DNA from: Streptomyces marokkonensis
GTDB taxonomy: Bacteria; Actinomycetota; Actinomycetes; Streptomycetales; Streptomycetaceae
Direction of reading: 5' to 3'
DNA: 64,000 nt
NCBI RefSeq assembly: GCF_008312835.1
Contig: NZ_VSKS01000011.1
Span: 1 to 64,000, forward strand
Part shown: positions 24,596 through 33,410 of the stretch, piece by piece
How the letters are laid out: each line of letters opens with the position of its first letter
Position numbering within the stretch: the first letter of the stretch is position 1
The notes under the pieces: generated by a model
Databases searched by the model: none
Told to the model about the DNA's origin: nothing
The model's input: only the letters and a program-made list of their open reading frames with translations
Program-made: the position numbers and the translations under genes

Positions 24596-25288
24596 TCAGG
24601 CGGCGGGGTGGACGGTGACGCCTGCCCCGGGGCTGAACTTCTCGAGCAGGCCGGCGAGTTCGGCGGCGGCCGCCTCCACCTCGGGGACCGGCATCGGGGC
24701 CATGCTCTCCAGCAGGAAGATGCCCGAGGTGGTCTCCTCGGTGAGCCGGGTGCGCGGGCCCTGGCGCCAGTTCCAGCGGCGGCAGGTCACGCCGGTGTCG
24801 TCGCGCCACACCACCTCTCCGGGGTCGGGGTGTTCGACGGTCTCCTCTCCCCCGGCGACGGTCACGAAGTCCTCCTCGCCGGTGGCCCGGACGAGCCGCA
24901 TGCCGCCCCGGATGCGGTCGATGTCCTCGCCGCCCACGGGGACGAGGTGGGCGACGCTGATGGCGTTGTAGAGGTCGACGAGGAGGTTGATCCGGGGCAG
25001 TCCCGCCTCCGACAGGGCCCGCTTGGCCAGGGCCTCCGCCGAGTTGCGGGTGCGGGACGGCTTGGAGCCGAACGCCATGTAGATCTCGCGCCAGGCCGCC
25101 ATGTGCGGGTCCTCGTGCGGGGCCCTCCCCCGCAGGCGCCCGGCGAGCCGGCGGGTCGCGTCGTCGAGCAGTGCGGAACTCGCCTCCGTGCTCGCTCCGT
25201 TGACCAGGTCGTGCGCCTCGACGGTGACATGGGTGAACCCGGGTGCGAGGGCGCGCACCTCGTCGGACACGGTCGGTGTGAAAGTCAT
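24596..25288 (-). CDS. B3/B4 tRNA-binding domain protein
   Basis: A 230-residue protein resembling free-standing B3/B4 domains of phenylalanyl-tRNA synthetase beta: WREIYMAFGSKPSRTRNSAEALAKRAL, GLPRINLLVDLYNAISVAHLVPVGGEDIDRI, and VVWRDDTGVTCRRWNWRQGPRTRLTEET. Free-standing forms probably edit mischarged tRNA or act on amino-acid derivatives; this is family inference. The start overlaps the stop of the upstream transglutaminase-like gene (ATGA), so the two are coupled. Confidence 0.8.
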   Translation of the reverse strand: MTFTPTVSDEVRALAPGFTHVTVEAHDLVNGASTEASSALLDDATRRLAGRLRGRAPHEDPHMAAWREIYMAFGSKPSRTRNSAEALAKRALSEAGLPRINLLVDLYNAISVAHLVPVGGEDIDRIRGGMRLVRATGEEDFVTVAGGEETVEHPDPGEVVWRDDTGVTCRRWNWRQGPRTRLTEETTSGIFLLESMAPMPVPEVEAAAAELAGLLEKFSPGAGVTVHPAA

Positions 25289-25875
25289 GACCCGCCTTGG
25301 GTTCGGAGTGCGGTGGGGAGCGTCCGCCACAGGTGCGGCCGGTCGGACGCGGCCCTGAGGGCGCTCAGCACGACCGGATGCGGTGCAGCATACAGGACCG
25401 GATAGTCCATCTCGTTGGACGCCGGGTCGGGCGTGAAGGCCAGCCGCTCACCGTCCAGGGAGAACCGTGCGTCCACTCCGGGCTTGTTGCCCCGGGGGTC
25501 CTGACGGTGCCAGGCACCGTGGAACCGCACGGCGACCAGGCCGTGGACGACACCGAGGTTCTGGTAGCAGAGCGCGGTCGGGATGTCCTCGGCGCGCAGC
25601 AGCGCGGCGAGCGCGTGGGCCTTGGCGTAGCAGATGCCGGTGCGCTGCTCCAGGACGTCGGAGGCCCGCCAGGTGACACGGAGATCGCCGGAGTCCTGGG
25701 AGTGCGGGATGGCGTCGCGCACGAACTCGAACGCCGCCCGCGCATACTCATACGAGTCCGCCACCCCTGCGGCGAGATGCGCGGCCGTCCGCCGGACCAG
25801 CGGATGGTGATGGTCGATCACCTCGTCGGCGGCCACATACGCGGAGAGGTCCGGGGTTTCCTGGATCAGCTGCAT
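25285..25875 (-). CDS. Transglutaminase-like domain protein
   Basis: A 196-residue papain-fold protein: ARAAFEFVRDAIPHSQD, the catalytic Cys in QRTGICYAKAHALAALLRA, His in VVHGLVAVRFHGAWHRQDPRG (H and D of the triad). No signal peptide. It is the first gene of a two-gene unit with the B3/B4 protein. Such small transglutaminase-like proteins are usually proteases or amidases; the substrate is unknown. Confidence 0.85.
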   Translation of the reverse strand: MQLIQETPDLSAYVAADEVIDHHHPLVRRTAAHLAAGVADSYEYARAAFEFVRDAIPHSQDSGDLRVTWRASDVLEQRTGICYAKAHALAALLRAEDIPTALCYQNLGVVHGLVAVRFHGAWHRQDPRGNKPGVDARFSLDGERLAFTPDPASNEMDYPVLYAAPHPVVLSALRAASDRPHLWRTLPTALRTQGGS

Positions 25876-25950
25876 GGCGCCAGAGCATAGGAAGGCGGCC
25901 GACCGGCAGTCAATGCATTTCCGATCGACCGCATACCTATGCGAACACTC

Positions 25951-27021
25951 CTAGCGGGCCATCTCCTCCTTGAGTGCCGCCACGAACGTGTCCACGTCGT
26001 CCTCGGTGGTGTCGAAGGCGCACATCCAGCGGACGTCGCCCGCCGCCTCGTCCCAGAAGTAGAAGCGGAACCGCTTCTGCAGGCGCTCGCTCACCTCGTG
26101 CGGCAGCCGTGCGAAGACGGCGTTGGCCTGCACCGGGTAGAGGATCTCCACACCGTGCACCGCGCGCACGCCCTCGGCCAGGCGCTGGGCCATCTCGTTG
26201 GCGTGCCGGGCGTTGCGCAGCCACAGGTCCCGGGCCAGCAGCGCCTCCAGTTGCACCGAGACGAAGCGCATCTTGGACGCGAGCTGCATGGACAGCTTGC
26301 GCAGATGCTTCATGTGCCGGATGCCGTCCGGGTTCAGCACCACGACCGCCTCGCCGAACAGGGCGCCGTTCTTCGTGCCGCCCAGCGAGAGCAGGTCGAC
26401 GCCGGCCGCGTTGGTGAAGGTGCGCAGCGGCACGTTCAGCGTGGCGGCGGCGTTGGCCAGCCGGGAGCCGTCGACGTGCACCTTCATGCCGCGGGCGTGG
26501 GCGTGCTCGCAGATGGCGCGGATCTCGTCGGGCGTGTAGACCGTGCCCAGCTCGGTGGCCTGGGCCAGCGAGACCACCTGCGGCATCGCGCGGTGCTCGT
26601 CGTCCCAGCCGTGGGCCTGCCGGTCGATCAGCTCGGGGGTGAGCTTGCCGTCCGGGGTGGGCACGGTGAGCAGCTTGATACCGCCGACCCGCTCCGGCGC
26701 TCCGCCCTCGTCCACGTTGATGTGGGCGCTCTCGGCGCAGATCACCGCGCCCCAGCGGTCGGTGACCGCCTGGAGCGCGACGACGTTGGCGCCGGTGCCG
26801 TTGAAGACCGGGAAGGCCTCGGCCGTGGGGCCGAAGTGGCTGCGGATCACCTGCTGGAGGTTCTCGGTGTACGCGTCCTCGCCGTACGCGACCTGGTGCC
26901 CGCCGTTGGCCACGGCCAGGGCGGCGAGCACCTCCGGGTGGGCCCCGGCGTAGTTGTCGCTGGCGAAACCGCGGACATCCGGGTCGTGATGACGACGCGC
27001 GTCGGTCCTCGGTGGGTTCAC
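25951..27021 (-). CDS. Low-specificity threonine aldolase / beta-eliminating lyase
   Basis: A 356-residue fold-type I PLP enzyme. GFASDNYAGAHPEVLAAL opens the fold, followed by NGTGANVVAL (phosphate cup), ESAHINVDEGGAPE, HVDGSRLANAAA (Asp that holds the PLP nitrogen) and SLGGTKNGALFGEAVV with the Schiff-base Lys. It cleaves threonine or related beta-hydroxy amino acids to glycine and aldehyde. The GTG at 27021 overlaps the TGA of the SDR gene upstream (GTGA). It is the third gene of the DUF6421-SDR-aldolase operon. Confidence 0.88.
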   Translation of the reverse strand: MNPPRTDARRHHDPDVRGFASDNYAGAHPEVLAALAVANGGHQVAYGEDAYTENLQQVIRSHFGPTAEAFPVFNGTGANVVALQAVTDRWGAVICAESAHINVDEGGAPERVGGIKLLTVPTPDGKLTPELIDRQAHGWDDEHRAMPQVVSLAQATELGTVYTPDEIRAICEHAHARGMKVHVDGSRLANAAATLNVPLRTFTNAAGVDLLSLGGTKNGALFGEAVVVLNPDGIRHMKHLRKLSMQLASKMRFVSVQLEALLARDLWLRNARHANEMAQRLAEGVRAVHGVEILYPVQANAVFARLPHEVSERLQKRFRFYFWDEAAGDVRWMCAFDTTEDDVDTFVAALKEEMAR

Positions 27022-27764
27022 GGCTTCTCGGTCAGCCACAGACGGTTTCCGTTCACTTCCGCGGCGGGCTTCTCCCAGACTCCGGCAATGGCCTCGGCCA
27101 GGTCCTCGACGTCCGTGAAGCCCGCGAACTTCGCGTTGGGGCGGTCGGCGCGCATCGCGTCGTGCACCAACGCCTTCACCACCAGGATCGCAGCCGCCGA
27201 CGTCGGCCCCTGCTCGCCCCCGGCCTTGCGGAAGTAGTCGGCCATGGCGAGCGTCCACGCCTCGGCGGCGGCCTTGGCGGCGGCGTACGCGGCGTTGCCC
27301 GCGGTGGGCTTGCTCGCGCCGGCCGCGCTGATCAGCAGGTACCGGCCCCGGTCGCTGCGCTGGAGCGCCTCGTGGAAGGCGAGGGTGGTGTGCTGCACCG
27401 TGCGCACCAGCAGCAGCTCGAGGAAGTCCCAGTCGTCCAGGCTGGTCTTGGTGAAGGTCTCGCTGCCGCGCCAGCCGCCGACGAGGTGGACCAGTCCGTC
27501 GACGCGGCCGAACTCCTTCTCGACCCGGGCGGCCCAGTCGCGGGTGGAGTCCAGGTCGAGCAGGTCGACCGTGTCACCGGTGACGGTGGCGCCGCCGTGC
27601 GCGTAGCGCGCCGCGTCGACCGCCTCCGCCAGCCGCTCCGGGTCGTTGTCGGAGCCGACGACCGTCGCCCCCGCCTCGGCCAGCCTGAGCAGTGCCGCAC
27701 GTCCCGCGGGTCCTCCCGCGCCGGCCACCGCGATCACCGCACCGTCGAGCGCCCCGTTCCCCAT
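27018..27764 (-). CDS. SDR family oxidoreductase
   Basis: A 248-residue short-chain dehydrogenase: GAGGPAGRAALLRLAEAGATVVGSDN (a GxxGxxG variant), LVHLVGGW in the NAG position, Ser in LISAAGAS and the YAAAK dyad. The usual TGxxxGxG has become AGAGGPAG, so cofactor preference may differ. The ATG at 27764 has AGGAGGCGAGG before it; a GTG at 27806 that overlaps the upstream stop is an alternative. Its placement between DUF6421 and threonine aldolase suggests reduction of an aldehyde or ketone in the same pathway. Confidence 0.85.
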   Translation of the reverse strand: MGNGALDGAVIAVAGAGGPAGRAALLRLAEAGATVVGSDNDPERLAEAVDAARYAHGGATVTGDTVDLLDLDSTRDWAARVEKEFGRVDGLVHLVGGWRGSETFTKTSLDDWDFLELLLVRTVQHTTLAFHEALQRSDRGRYLLISAAGASKPTAGNAAYAAAKAAAEAWTLAMADYFRKAGGEQGPTSAAAILVVKALVHDAMRADRPNAKFAGFTDVEDLAEAIAGVWEKPAAEVNGNRLWLTEKP

Positions 27765-27802
27765 GATCCTCGCCTCCTGAGCAGTGTTGTGGACGAGATC
27801 GC

Positions 27803-29200
27803 TCACGCGGCGACCCGCTCGGCGCTGTCCGCCGTGATGCCCCTGGTGGAGGCGATCACGTTCTTCAGCTTCTTGGACAGTGCCTCATAGAACATGCTCA
27901 GCGGAAACTCGTCCGGAAGCACGTCATCGACGAGTTTGCGCGGCGGCAGCGTCAGGTCGAGGGCGTCGGGGCCCTTGGCCCACTTGGAGCCCGGGTGCGG
28001 GGAGAGGTACGTGGAGACCAGCTCGTACCCGGCGAACCAGTGCACGAGCTTGGGGCGGTCGATGCCGTCCCGGTACAGCGTCTCGATCTCGGCGCACAGC
28101 TGGTTGGTGACCTCGGGCGCGCGCTCCCAGTCGATCGAGAGCTTGTTGTCGGTCCACCGGACGACGTCGTGCTTGTGCAGGTAGGCGAAGAGCAGCTGGC
28201 CGCCGAGGCCGTCGTAGTTCCGCGTCCGCTCGCCGGTGACGGGGAAGCGGAACATCCGGTCGAAGAGCACCGCGACCTGCACGTCACGTGCCTGCGGAAC
28301 ACCCTCACCGGCGAGCTTCACGGCCTCCTTGAAGGCGGTGAGGTCGCAGCGGAGCTCCTCCAGGCCGTACATCCAGAACGGCTGCCGCTGCTTGATCATG
28401 AACGGGTCGAACGGCAGGTCGCCGTGGCTGTGGGTGCGGTCGTGGACCATGTCCCAGAGCACGAACGCCTCTTCGCAGCGCTTCTGGTCGTGCACCATGG
28501 CGGCGACGTCCTCGGGCAGCCGAAGGCCCAGGATGTCGACGGCGGCCTCGGTGACACGGCGGAAGCGCGCGGCCTCGCGGTCGCAGAAGATGCCGCCCCA
28601 GGTGAAGCGCTCGGGGGCCTCCCGCACGGCGATGGTCTCGGGGAAGAGGACCGCCGAGTTGGTGTCGTAGCCCGCGGTGAAGTCCTCGAAGGTGATGCCG
28701 CAGAACAGCGGGTTGTCGTAGCGGGTGCGCTCCAGTTCGGCCAGCCAGTCGGGCCAGACCATGCGCAGCACGACCGCCTCGAGATTGCGGTCGGGGTTGC
28801 CGTTCTGCGTGTACATCGGGAAGACGACCAGGTGCTGGAGGCCGTCCTCGCGGTTCGCGGCCGGCTGGAAGGCCAGCAGCGAGTCGAGGAAGTCGGGCAC
28901 CTCGAAGCCGCCGTCGGCCCAGCGGCCCAGGTCCTTGGCCAGCGCCTCGTGGTAGGCGCGGTCGTGCGGGAGCAGCGGGGAGAGCTCCTCGACGGCACCG
29001 GTCACGGTCCGCACCGCGCTCTCGGCGTCGGCACGGTCCGGGGCTCCGTCGGCGTCGAAGTCGATCGAGCCGTCCTTGGACTGCCAGGGCCGGATCCGCT
29101 CCACGGCATCCTTGAGCACGGGCCATGCCGGGTGCTCAACCACCCTCGACACCGAAGGAACCTGCCCCTCCGAACCCACCTGCACAAGAATCTCCGTCAT
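27803..29200 (-). CDS. DUF6421 family protein
   Basis: A 465-residue cytoplasmic protein matching what I recall of DUF6421, seen mainly in Streptomyces next to this SDR and aldolase. Notable segments: HDQKRCEEAFVLWDMVHDRTHSHGDLPFDPFMIKQRQPFWMYGLEELRCDLTAFKEAV (rich in His and Glu) and LHKHDVVRWTDNKLSIDWERAPEVTNQLCAEIETLYRDGID. Conserved His/Glu/Asp clusters suggest a metal-dependent enzyme, but no catalytic activity can be named. The ATG has GGAGGATGGG upstream. It leads the operon. Confidence 0.8.
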   Translation of the reverse strand: MTEILVQVGSEGQVPSVSRVVEHPAWPVLKDAVERIRPWQSKDGSIDFDADGAPDRADAESAVRTVTGAVEELSPLLPHDRAYHEALAKDLGRWADGGFEVPDFLDSLLAFQPAANREDGLQHLVVFPMYTQNGNPDRNLEAVVLRMVWPDWLAELERTRYDNPLFCGITFEDFTAGYDTNSAVLFPETIAVREAPERFTWGGIFCDREAARFRRVTEAAVDILGLRLPEDVAAMVHDQKRCEEAFVLWDMVHDRTHSHGDLPFDPFMIKQRQPFWMYGLEELRCDLTAFKEAVKLAGEGVPQARDVQVAVLFDRMFRFPVTGERTRNYDGLGGQLLFAYLHKHDVVRWTDNKLSIDWERAPEVTNQLCAEIETLYRDGIDRPKLVHWFAGYELVSTYLSPHPGSKWAKGPDALDLTLPPRKLVDDVLPDEFPLSMFYEALSKKLKNVIASTRGITADSAERVAA

Positions 29201-29452
29201 GTCCCATCCTCCACAAAAAACCTCGCGTAAGGAGACCGTATACACAGGCGGTTTCTCCCAGCAAGGGGGACCTCAGGAAATTATCCTGCCTCACCCCGGG
29301 CTTCACCGCATTTTTTCCTGTTGAACACCTGAGTGGGCGACGCTGTATGCGATCGATGTTCAGCCTCTGGACGCGGCGGGCACAGGCGATACGGTCCAGG
29401 AGGGCCGCAGGGACGCGGCCCCCCGCCGCCGTCGACGGAAGCGAGTCGAGTC

Positions 29453-30136
29453 TTGAACTTCCTCACCATCGGTCACCGCGGAGTCATGGGTGTCGAGCCC
29501 GAGAACACCCTCCGGTCCTTCGTCGCCGCCCAGGAGGCGGGCCTCGACGTCATCGAGCTCGATCTGCATCTGAGCAAGGACGGCGCGCTCGTCGTCATGC
29601 ACGACGCGGAAGTGGACCGTACGACGGACGGCACGGGCGCCATCGCCGACAAGACACTCGCCGAACTGCGCGCCCTGGACGCCGGGCGCGGCGAGCGCGT
29701 CCCCCTCTTCGAAGAGGTCCTGGACGCCGTCCGGTCCCCGCTCCAGGCCGAGATCAAGGACGTACGGGCGGCGCGTGCGCTGGCCGAGGTGATGAACGAG
29801 CGCGGCCTGGCCGGGCGCGTGGAGGTCTCGTCGTTCCACGACGAGGCGGTCACCGAGATCGCCCGGCTGGTGCCCGGGGTGCGGACGGCGCTCGTCGCCA
29901 GCCGGTACGGCACCGACGTGGTGGACCGCGCGGTCGCCGCCGGCGCCTCGACCGTCTGCCTCAACATCCGCCGGCTCACCCTGGAGATCGTGGAGCGGGC
30001 GCGGAAGGCGGATCTGGCCGTCCACGGCTGGGTGGTCAACACCCAGGACCACCTCAGGCTGGTCCGGGCGCTGGAACTCGACGGGGCGACCACCGACTAC
30101 CCGGAGATCAAGCGCACCGGCCGCTTCACCGCGTGA
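29453..30136 (+). CDS. Glycerophosphodiester phosphodiesterase
   Basis: A 227-residue TIM-barrel enzyme. IGHRGVMGVEPENTLRSF has the catalytic His-Arg and Glu-Asn; VIELDLHLSKDGALVVMHDAEVDRTTDGTG holds the Glu-Asp metal ligands and the second catalytic His. It splits glycerophosphodiesters into glycerol 3-phosphate and alcohol. No signal peptide, so it is cytoplasmic. The start is a TTG (MNFLTIGHRG...), with GGAAG about 11 nt upstream; no ATG or GTG fits as well. Confidence 0.88.
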   Translation: MNFLTIGHRGVMGVEPENTLRSFVAAQEAGLDVIELDLHLSKDGALVVMHDAEVDRTTDGTGAIADKTLAELRALDAGRGERVPLFEEVLDAVRSPLQAEIKDVRAARALAEVMNERGLAGRVEVSSFHDEAVTEIARLVPGVRTALVASRYGTDVVDRAVAAGASTVCLNIRRLTLEIVERARKADLAVHGWVVNTQDHLRLVRALELDGATTDYPEIKRTGRFTA

Positions 30137-30154
30137 GGGGCCCGGCGCCTCACG
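30132..30154. terminator. Hairpin overlapping both stop codons
   Basis: CGTGAGG and CCTCACG pair perfectly between the convergent phosphodiesterase and acetyltransferase genes, covering both stops. It probably serves both directions. Confidence 0.5.
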
Positions 30155-30701
30155 ACGGCCGGGTCAGTTCCTTGACCAGCAGCTCGAACCGCAGGTCGTC
30201 GCGCTGCGGGATGCCGAAGCGCTCGTCGCCGTACGGGAAGGGCGTCGTCCTCCCCGTACGGCGGTAGCCGCGCCGCTCGTACCAGGCGATCAGGTCCTCC
30301 CGCACGGAGATGACCGTCATGTGCATCTCGTCCACGCCCCAGGTCCCGCGTGCCTGCCGCTCCGCCTCCGCGATGATCGCCTTGCCGAGTCCGGCACCCT
30401 GGAGGGCGGGGCTGACCGCGAACATCCCGAAGTAGGCGTACGCGCCGCGGTGTTCGAGCTGGCAGCAGGCGACGATCCGGCCCTCGCGCTCCACCGTCAG
30501 CAGCCGGCTGTCCGGCGACTTGATGACCTCCAGCACGCCCTCGGGGTCGGTCCGCTGCCCCTGGAGGATGTCCGCCTCGGTGGTCCACCCGGCCCGGCTG
30601 GACTCCCCCCGGTACGCCGACTCGATCAGCGCGACGAGGGTGTCCACGTCGGCGTCGGTGGCGTCGCGGAAGGTCAGTGCGGCGTCGGTGGCGGATTCCA
30701 T
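30150..30701 (-). CDS. GNAT family N-acetyltransferase
   Basis: A 183-residue acetyltransferase: FRDATDADVDTLVALIESAYRGE at the N-terminus, GRIVACCQLEHRG, and the acetyl-CoA loop FGMFAVSPALQGAGLGKAIIAEAERQA (QGAGLGK), ending in IAWYERRGYRRTGRTTPFPYGD. Substrate unknown. The ATG at 30701 has GGGAGA upstream. Confidence 0.87.
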   Translation of the reverse strand: MESATDAALTFRDATDADVDTLVALIESAYRGESSRAGWTTEADILQGQRTDPEGVLEVIKSPDSRLLTVEREGRIVACCQLEHRGAYAYFGMFAVSPALQGAGLGKAIIAEAERQARGTWGVDEMHMTVISVREDLIAWYERRGYRRTGRTTPFPYGDERFGIPQRDDLRFELLVKELTRPS

Positions 30702-30770
30702 GGGCACGTCTCCCGGTTCGTGTCGCCGGCTTCGGCGTGGTGCGGACGGGGACGAGACTAACCCGGGCGT

Positions 30771-30776
30771 TACGCT
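30771..30776 (+). promoter_or_regulatory. -10 box of a leaderless gene
   Basis: TACGCT lies 7 nt before the ATG at 30784, and there is no ribosome site. Confidence 0.45.
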
Positions 30777-30783
30777 CGGCCGC

Positions 30784-31182
30784 ATGGTGCATGTACTGGG
30801 CAGCCGCATCCTGCTCCGCCCCACCGATCCCGACCGCTCCCGCGCCTTCTACGGCGAGCAGCTGGGCCTCGCCGTCTTCCGCGAGTTCGGTACGGGCCCG
30901 GAGCGCGGCACCGTCTACTTCCTCGGCGGCGGGTTCCTGGAGCTGTCGGGCCGCTCGGGCTCCTCCGCGGCGGCGTCGCCGGATGTACGGCTGTGGCTCC
31001 AGGTCGAGGACGTCGCGGCGGCGCACGAGGAGCTGGTGGCCGAGGGCGTCGAGATCGTCCGTCCCCCGGTGGAGGAGCCGTGGGGACTGGTCGAGATGTG
31101 GATCGCGGATCCTGACGGGACGCCCGTCGTCCTCGTCGAGGTCCCGGCCGGGCATCCGCTGCGGTACCGGCCGGGCATCTGA
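30784..31182 (+). CDS. VOC (glyoxalase/bleomycin-resistance fold) protein
   Basis: A 132-residue single-domain protein: VLGSRILLRPTDPDRSRAFYGEQLGLAVFREFG ... LWLQVEDVAAAHEELVAEGVEIVRPPVEEPWGLVEMWIADPDGTPVVLVEVP. The paired beta-alpha-beta repeats and terminal Glu (LVEVP) fit the VOC metal-site pattern. Function may be a lyase, dioxygenase or drug-binding protein. Leaderless start. Confidence 0.85.
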   Translation: MVHVLGSRILLRPTDPDRSRAFYGEQLGLAVFREFGTGPERGTVYFLGGGFLELSGRSGSSAAASPDVRLWLQVEDVAAAHEELVAEGVEIVRPPVEEPWGLVEMWIADPDGTPVVLVEVPAGHPLRYRPGI

Positions 31183-31192
31183 CGGCGGCCGT

Positions 31193-32107
31193 TCAGCCGG
31201 GGCGGTGCTCCCAGCCCCGGTCGGTGCGGGTCAGTTCACGGAAGCCCGCGCCGGTGAGACGGCCGAGCGCGCTCCCGTCGGTCTCCGGTTCGTAGGCGAC
31301 CAGCCGGTCGACGCCGCACAGCCGGAGCCAGTCGGCGGCGTGGGCGAGGAGCCGCTGCTCGAGACCTGTGCCGTGGGCGGAGGGCTCGACGTGCAGATTG
31401 CCGATGTCCGCGAGGCCGCAGGCCCGCGTGAGGCGTTCGGGGCGGGCCAGTGCCGTGTCGACCTCGATGAAGCCGCGGGCGACGCCGTCCGCGTAGGCCG
31501 TGAAGCGGGTGCCGCACTCCCCCACGGTGCGCCCGACGGTGACCCCCTCACCCGGCTCGTCGCGCGGCAGGTCCGCCACACGGGCCAGGAGGATCACCTC
31601 GGTGTCCCCCACGTGCCGGAAGCCCGCGGCCTCGTAGACCGCGCGGATGTGCGGCCAGTTCCGGGGCAGGCCGTACACGACGGGGGCCGGCAGGGACCCG
31701 TCGGCGTAGGCGACCCGGACGTTCCAGCGGGCGAGCAGGGCCAGGCAGGCCCGCATCAGGAGGTGCCCGGCGTCCGCGGCGTCCGGGAGGAAGGACGTGG
31801 GCGGCCGGCAGACGAACCAGTCGATCTCACCCGCGTCCCGGTAACTCCCGCCGACCTCCGCGTCGGCGCGGTAGCGCAGCAGATGGGCCCCGGCGACGAC
31901 GTGTCCGCGCCGCTCGGCGACGAGCGTCACCCGCTCGGAGACCCAGGGGTCCGTGATGAACTCGCCGGGCTGGCGCTCCAGGTCGCCGAGGACGGTGTTC
32001 ACGGAGACCGAGACGCCGGGGACGACGGCCGCGACGTGCGTGTTGACCAGGTCGGTGAGCTGGTCGCGATCGGTGCGGCGGAAGGGACGTACGGCGGGCG
32101 CGGACAC
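31193..32107 (-). CDS. Tandem-GNAT acetyltransferase
   Basis: A 304-residue protein with two GNAT-like halves. The first begins VRPFRRTDRDQLTDLVNTHV and contains VAGAHLLRY; the second holds GFIEVDTALARPERLTRACGLADIGNLHVEPSAHGTGLEQRLLAHAADWLRL (acetyl-CoA loop HGTGLEQ) and closes with LGRLTGAGFRELTRTDRGW. The N-terminal half lacks a clear acetyl-CoA loop and may be structural. The GTG follows GGAGGTA. Substrate unknown. Confidence 0.8.
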   Translation of the reverse strand: MSAPAVRPFRRTDRDQLTDLVNTHVAAVVPGVSVSVNTVLGDLERQPGEFITDPWVSERVTLVAERRGHVVAGAHLLRYRADAEVGGSYRDAGEIDWFVCRPPTSFLPDAADAGHLLMRACLALLARWNVRVAYADGSLPAPVVYGLPRNWPHIRAVYEAAGFRHVGDTEVILLARVADLPRDEPGEGVTVGRTVGECGTRFTAYADGVARGFIEVDTALARPERLTRACGLADIGNLHVEPSAHGTGLEQRLLAHAADWLRLCGVDRLVAYEPETDGSALGRLTGAGFRELTRTDRGWEHRPG

Positions 32108-32235
32108 GGGGTACCTCCGGGCAGGGGGAAGGAGCCGGTGGCCGCCACGCGGTGCGGTACGGGGCGAGGGTACGGCCGGGCCGCCACCCCGCGCCAGCCG
32201 CTTTCGCGCCGGATGGCCGGGGCCGGGGGCCGGGT

Positions 32236-32809
32236 CTCAGCGCGCCGGTGACCGGCGGGCCCTGCTGGGCCGAGGCGGGGACCACCGGCCTGGAGTCCGC
32301 GAAGCGCTTCCGCACACGGTTGTTCGGCTGGCGCCCCGAGAAGGATCAGCGGCGGCAGCCGGGCGGTCACACGGTCGCGTACACCTCGGTGACGCCCCGA
32401 TGGCCGCCCTGGCGCCGCTGTACCAGGAGTCCCAGCCGGTCGCCCGGAACGTGTCGTTCGCGGTGAACGACACCAGGGTGCCTTCACCGGCGCCGGAGCG
32501 TTCGACGTGCCCGGGTCACCGGGCTGGGTGGAACTGCTGACCCGCGCGCCGCAGCAGGCCGTGTCCTTTTGCACCACCGTGTCCGGCTGGAGTGTCGACC
32601 CGTCCCGGCGCTACCCCCGGTGGGGCGTCGGCGGCGCGGATTTCGGCGGCATGGTGACGATGGACGAGAAGCTCCCGCACGAGATGCCCACGGTGGAGGG
32701 CACGGTGCTGATGGAGCCCGTCTCGCACTCGGAGGGTCCGCGCATCGCGGTGCTCCGGGACCCGCAGGGCGCGACGTTCGGTGTGTACCGGGCGGCCGGC
32801 GAACGGTGA
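32236..32809 (+). pseudogene. Degraded two-domain VOC protein
   Basis: Pieces of a roughly 260-residue two-domain VOC protein are readable in all three frames. APVTGGPCWAEAGTTGLESAKRF...LFGW and VAYTSV are in one frame (from 32236); then MAALAPLYQESQPVARNVSFAVNDT in another (about 32400-32470); then FTGAGAFDVPGSPGWVELLTRAPQQAVSF ... WGVGGADFGGMVTMDEKLP ... GTVLMEPVSHSEGPRIAVLRDPQGATFGVYRA in a third, to the stop at 32809. At least two frameshifts and two internal deletions (after NDT and after MDEKLP) are needed to restore it. The original start codon appears lost. Confidence 0.8.
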
Positions 32810-32831
32810 GCACCGGCGGCGCGGCGTGCCG

Positions 32832-33410
32832 TCACGCGCGCAGCGCGCCCAGGCGGCCCTCGAGCTGCCCGAGCAGGGCGCCGAGCAGGGCGGCGAGCTC
32901 GCCGAGCTCCGGGCTGTCCAGACCGGAGAGCACCGCGGTCTCGTAGGCGAGCTGGGCGGGCAGGATGCCGTCGACCGTGTCGCGTCCGGCGTCGGTGAGG
33001 CGGACGTGCGCGACCCTGCGGTCGCGGGTGTCGCCGCGGCGTTCGACCAGCCCGCGTTCGGTGAGCTGCTTGAGGCGCTTGGTGACGGCGGCTCCCGAGG
33101 AGAAGGTCTCGCGGGCCAGCTCGCTCGGGGTCAGCTCGTGGCCGGTGCGGCGCAGCGCGCCGAGCAGGTCGAACTCCGCGCGGGACAGTCCGGCCCGGCG
33201 CAGCGGGGCGTCCTCCGCCTGCTGGAGCAGGGCGGCGCACCGGTTGATGCGGCCGATGACCTCCATGGGGCCGGTGTCCAGGCCGGGGTGGACGGCCTGC
33301 CACTGCCGGACGACCGCGGCGACGGTGTCGCCCCGCCGTCCGGGCGGGTACCCGCCGCCGGCGGGGAGTTCCTCGTCGCCGGTCGCCGATGGTCCTTCGG
33401 TCGCCGTCAT
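32832..33410 (-). CDS. MarR family transcriptional regulator
   Basis: A 192-residue winged-helix protein: LSRAEFDLLGALRRTGHELTPSELARETFSSGAAVTKRLKQLTERGLVERRGDTRDRRVAHVRLTDAGRDTVDGIL. An N-terminal extension of about 50 residues precedes the domain. The ATG at 33410 overlaps by 4 bp the end of the FUSC-type pseudogene frame upstream, so the two were once an operon. The 39-bp dyad at 33870-33908 before the pseudogene is its probable operator; with the transporter dead, the regulator may now control only itself. Confidence 0.87.
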   Translation of the reverse strand: MTATEGPSATGDEELPAGGGYPPGRRGDTVAAVVRQWQAVHPGLDTGPMEVIGRINRCAALLQQAEDAPLRRAGLSRAEFDLLGALRRTGHELTPSELARETFSSGAAVTKRLKQLTERGLVERRGDTRDRRVAHVRLTDAGRDTVDGILPAQLAYETAVLSGLDSPELGELAALLGALLGQLEGRLGALRA

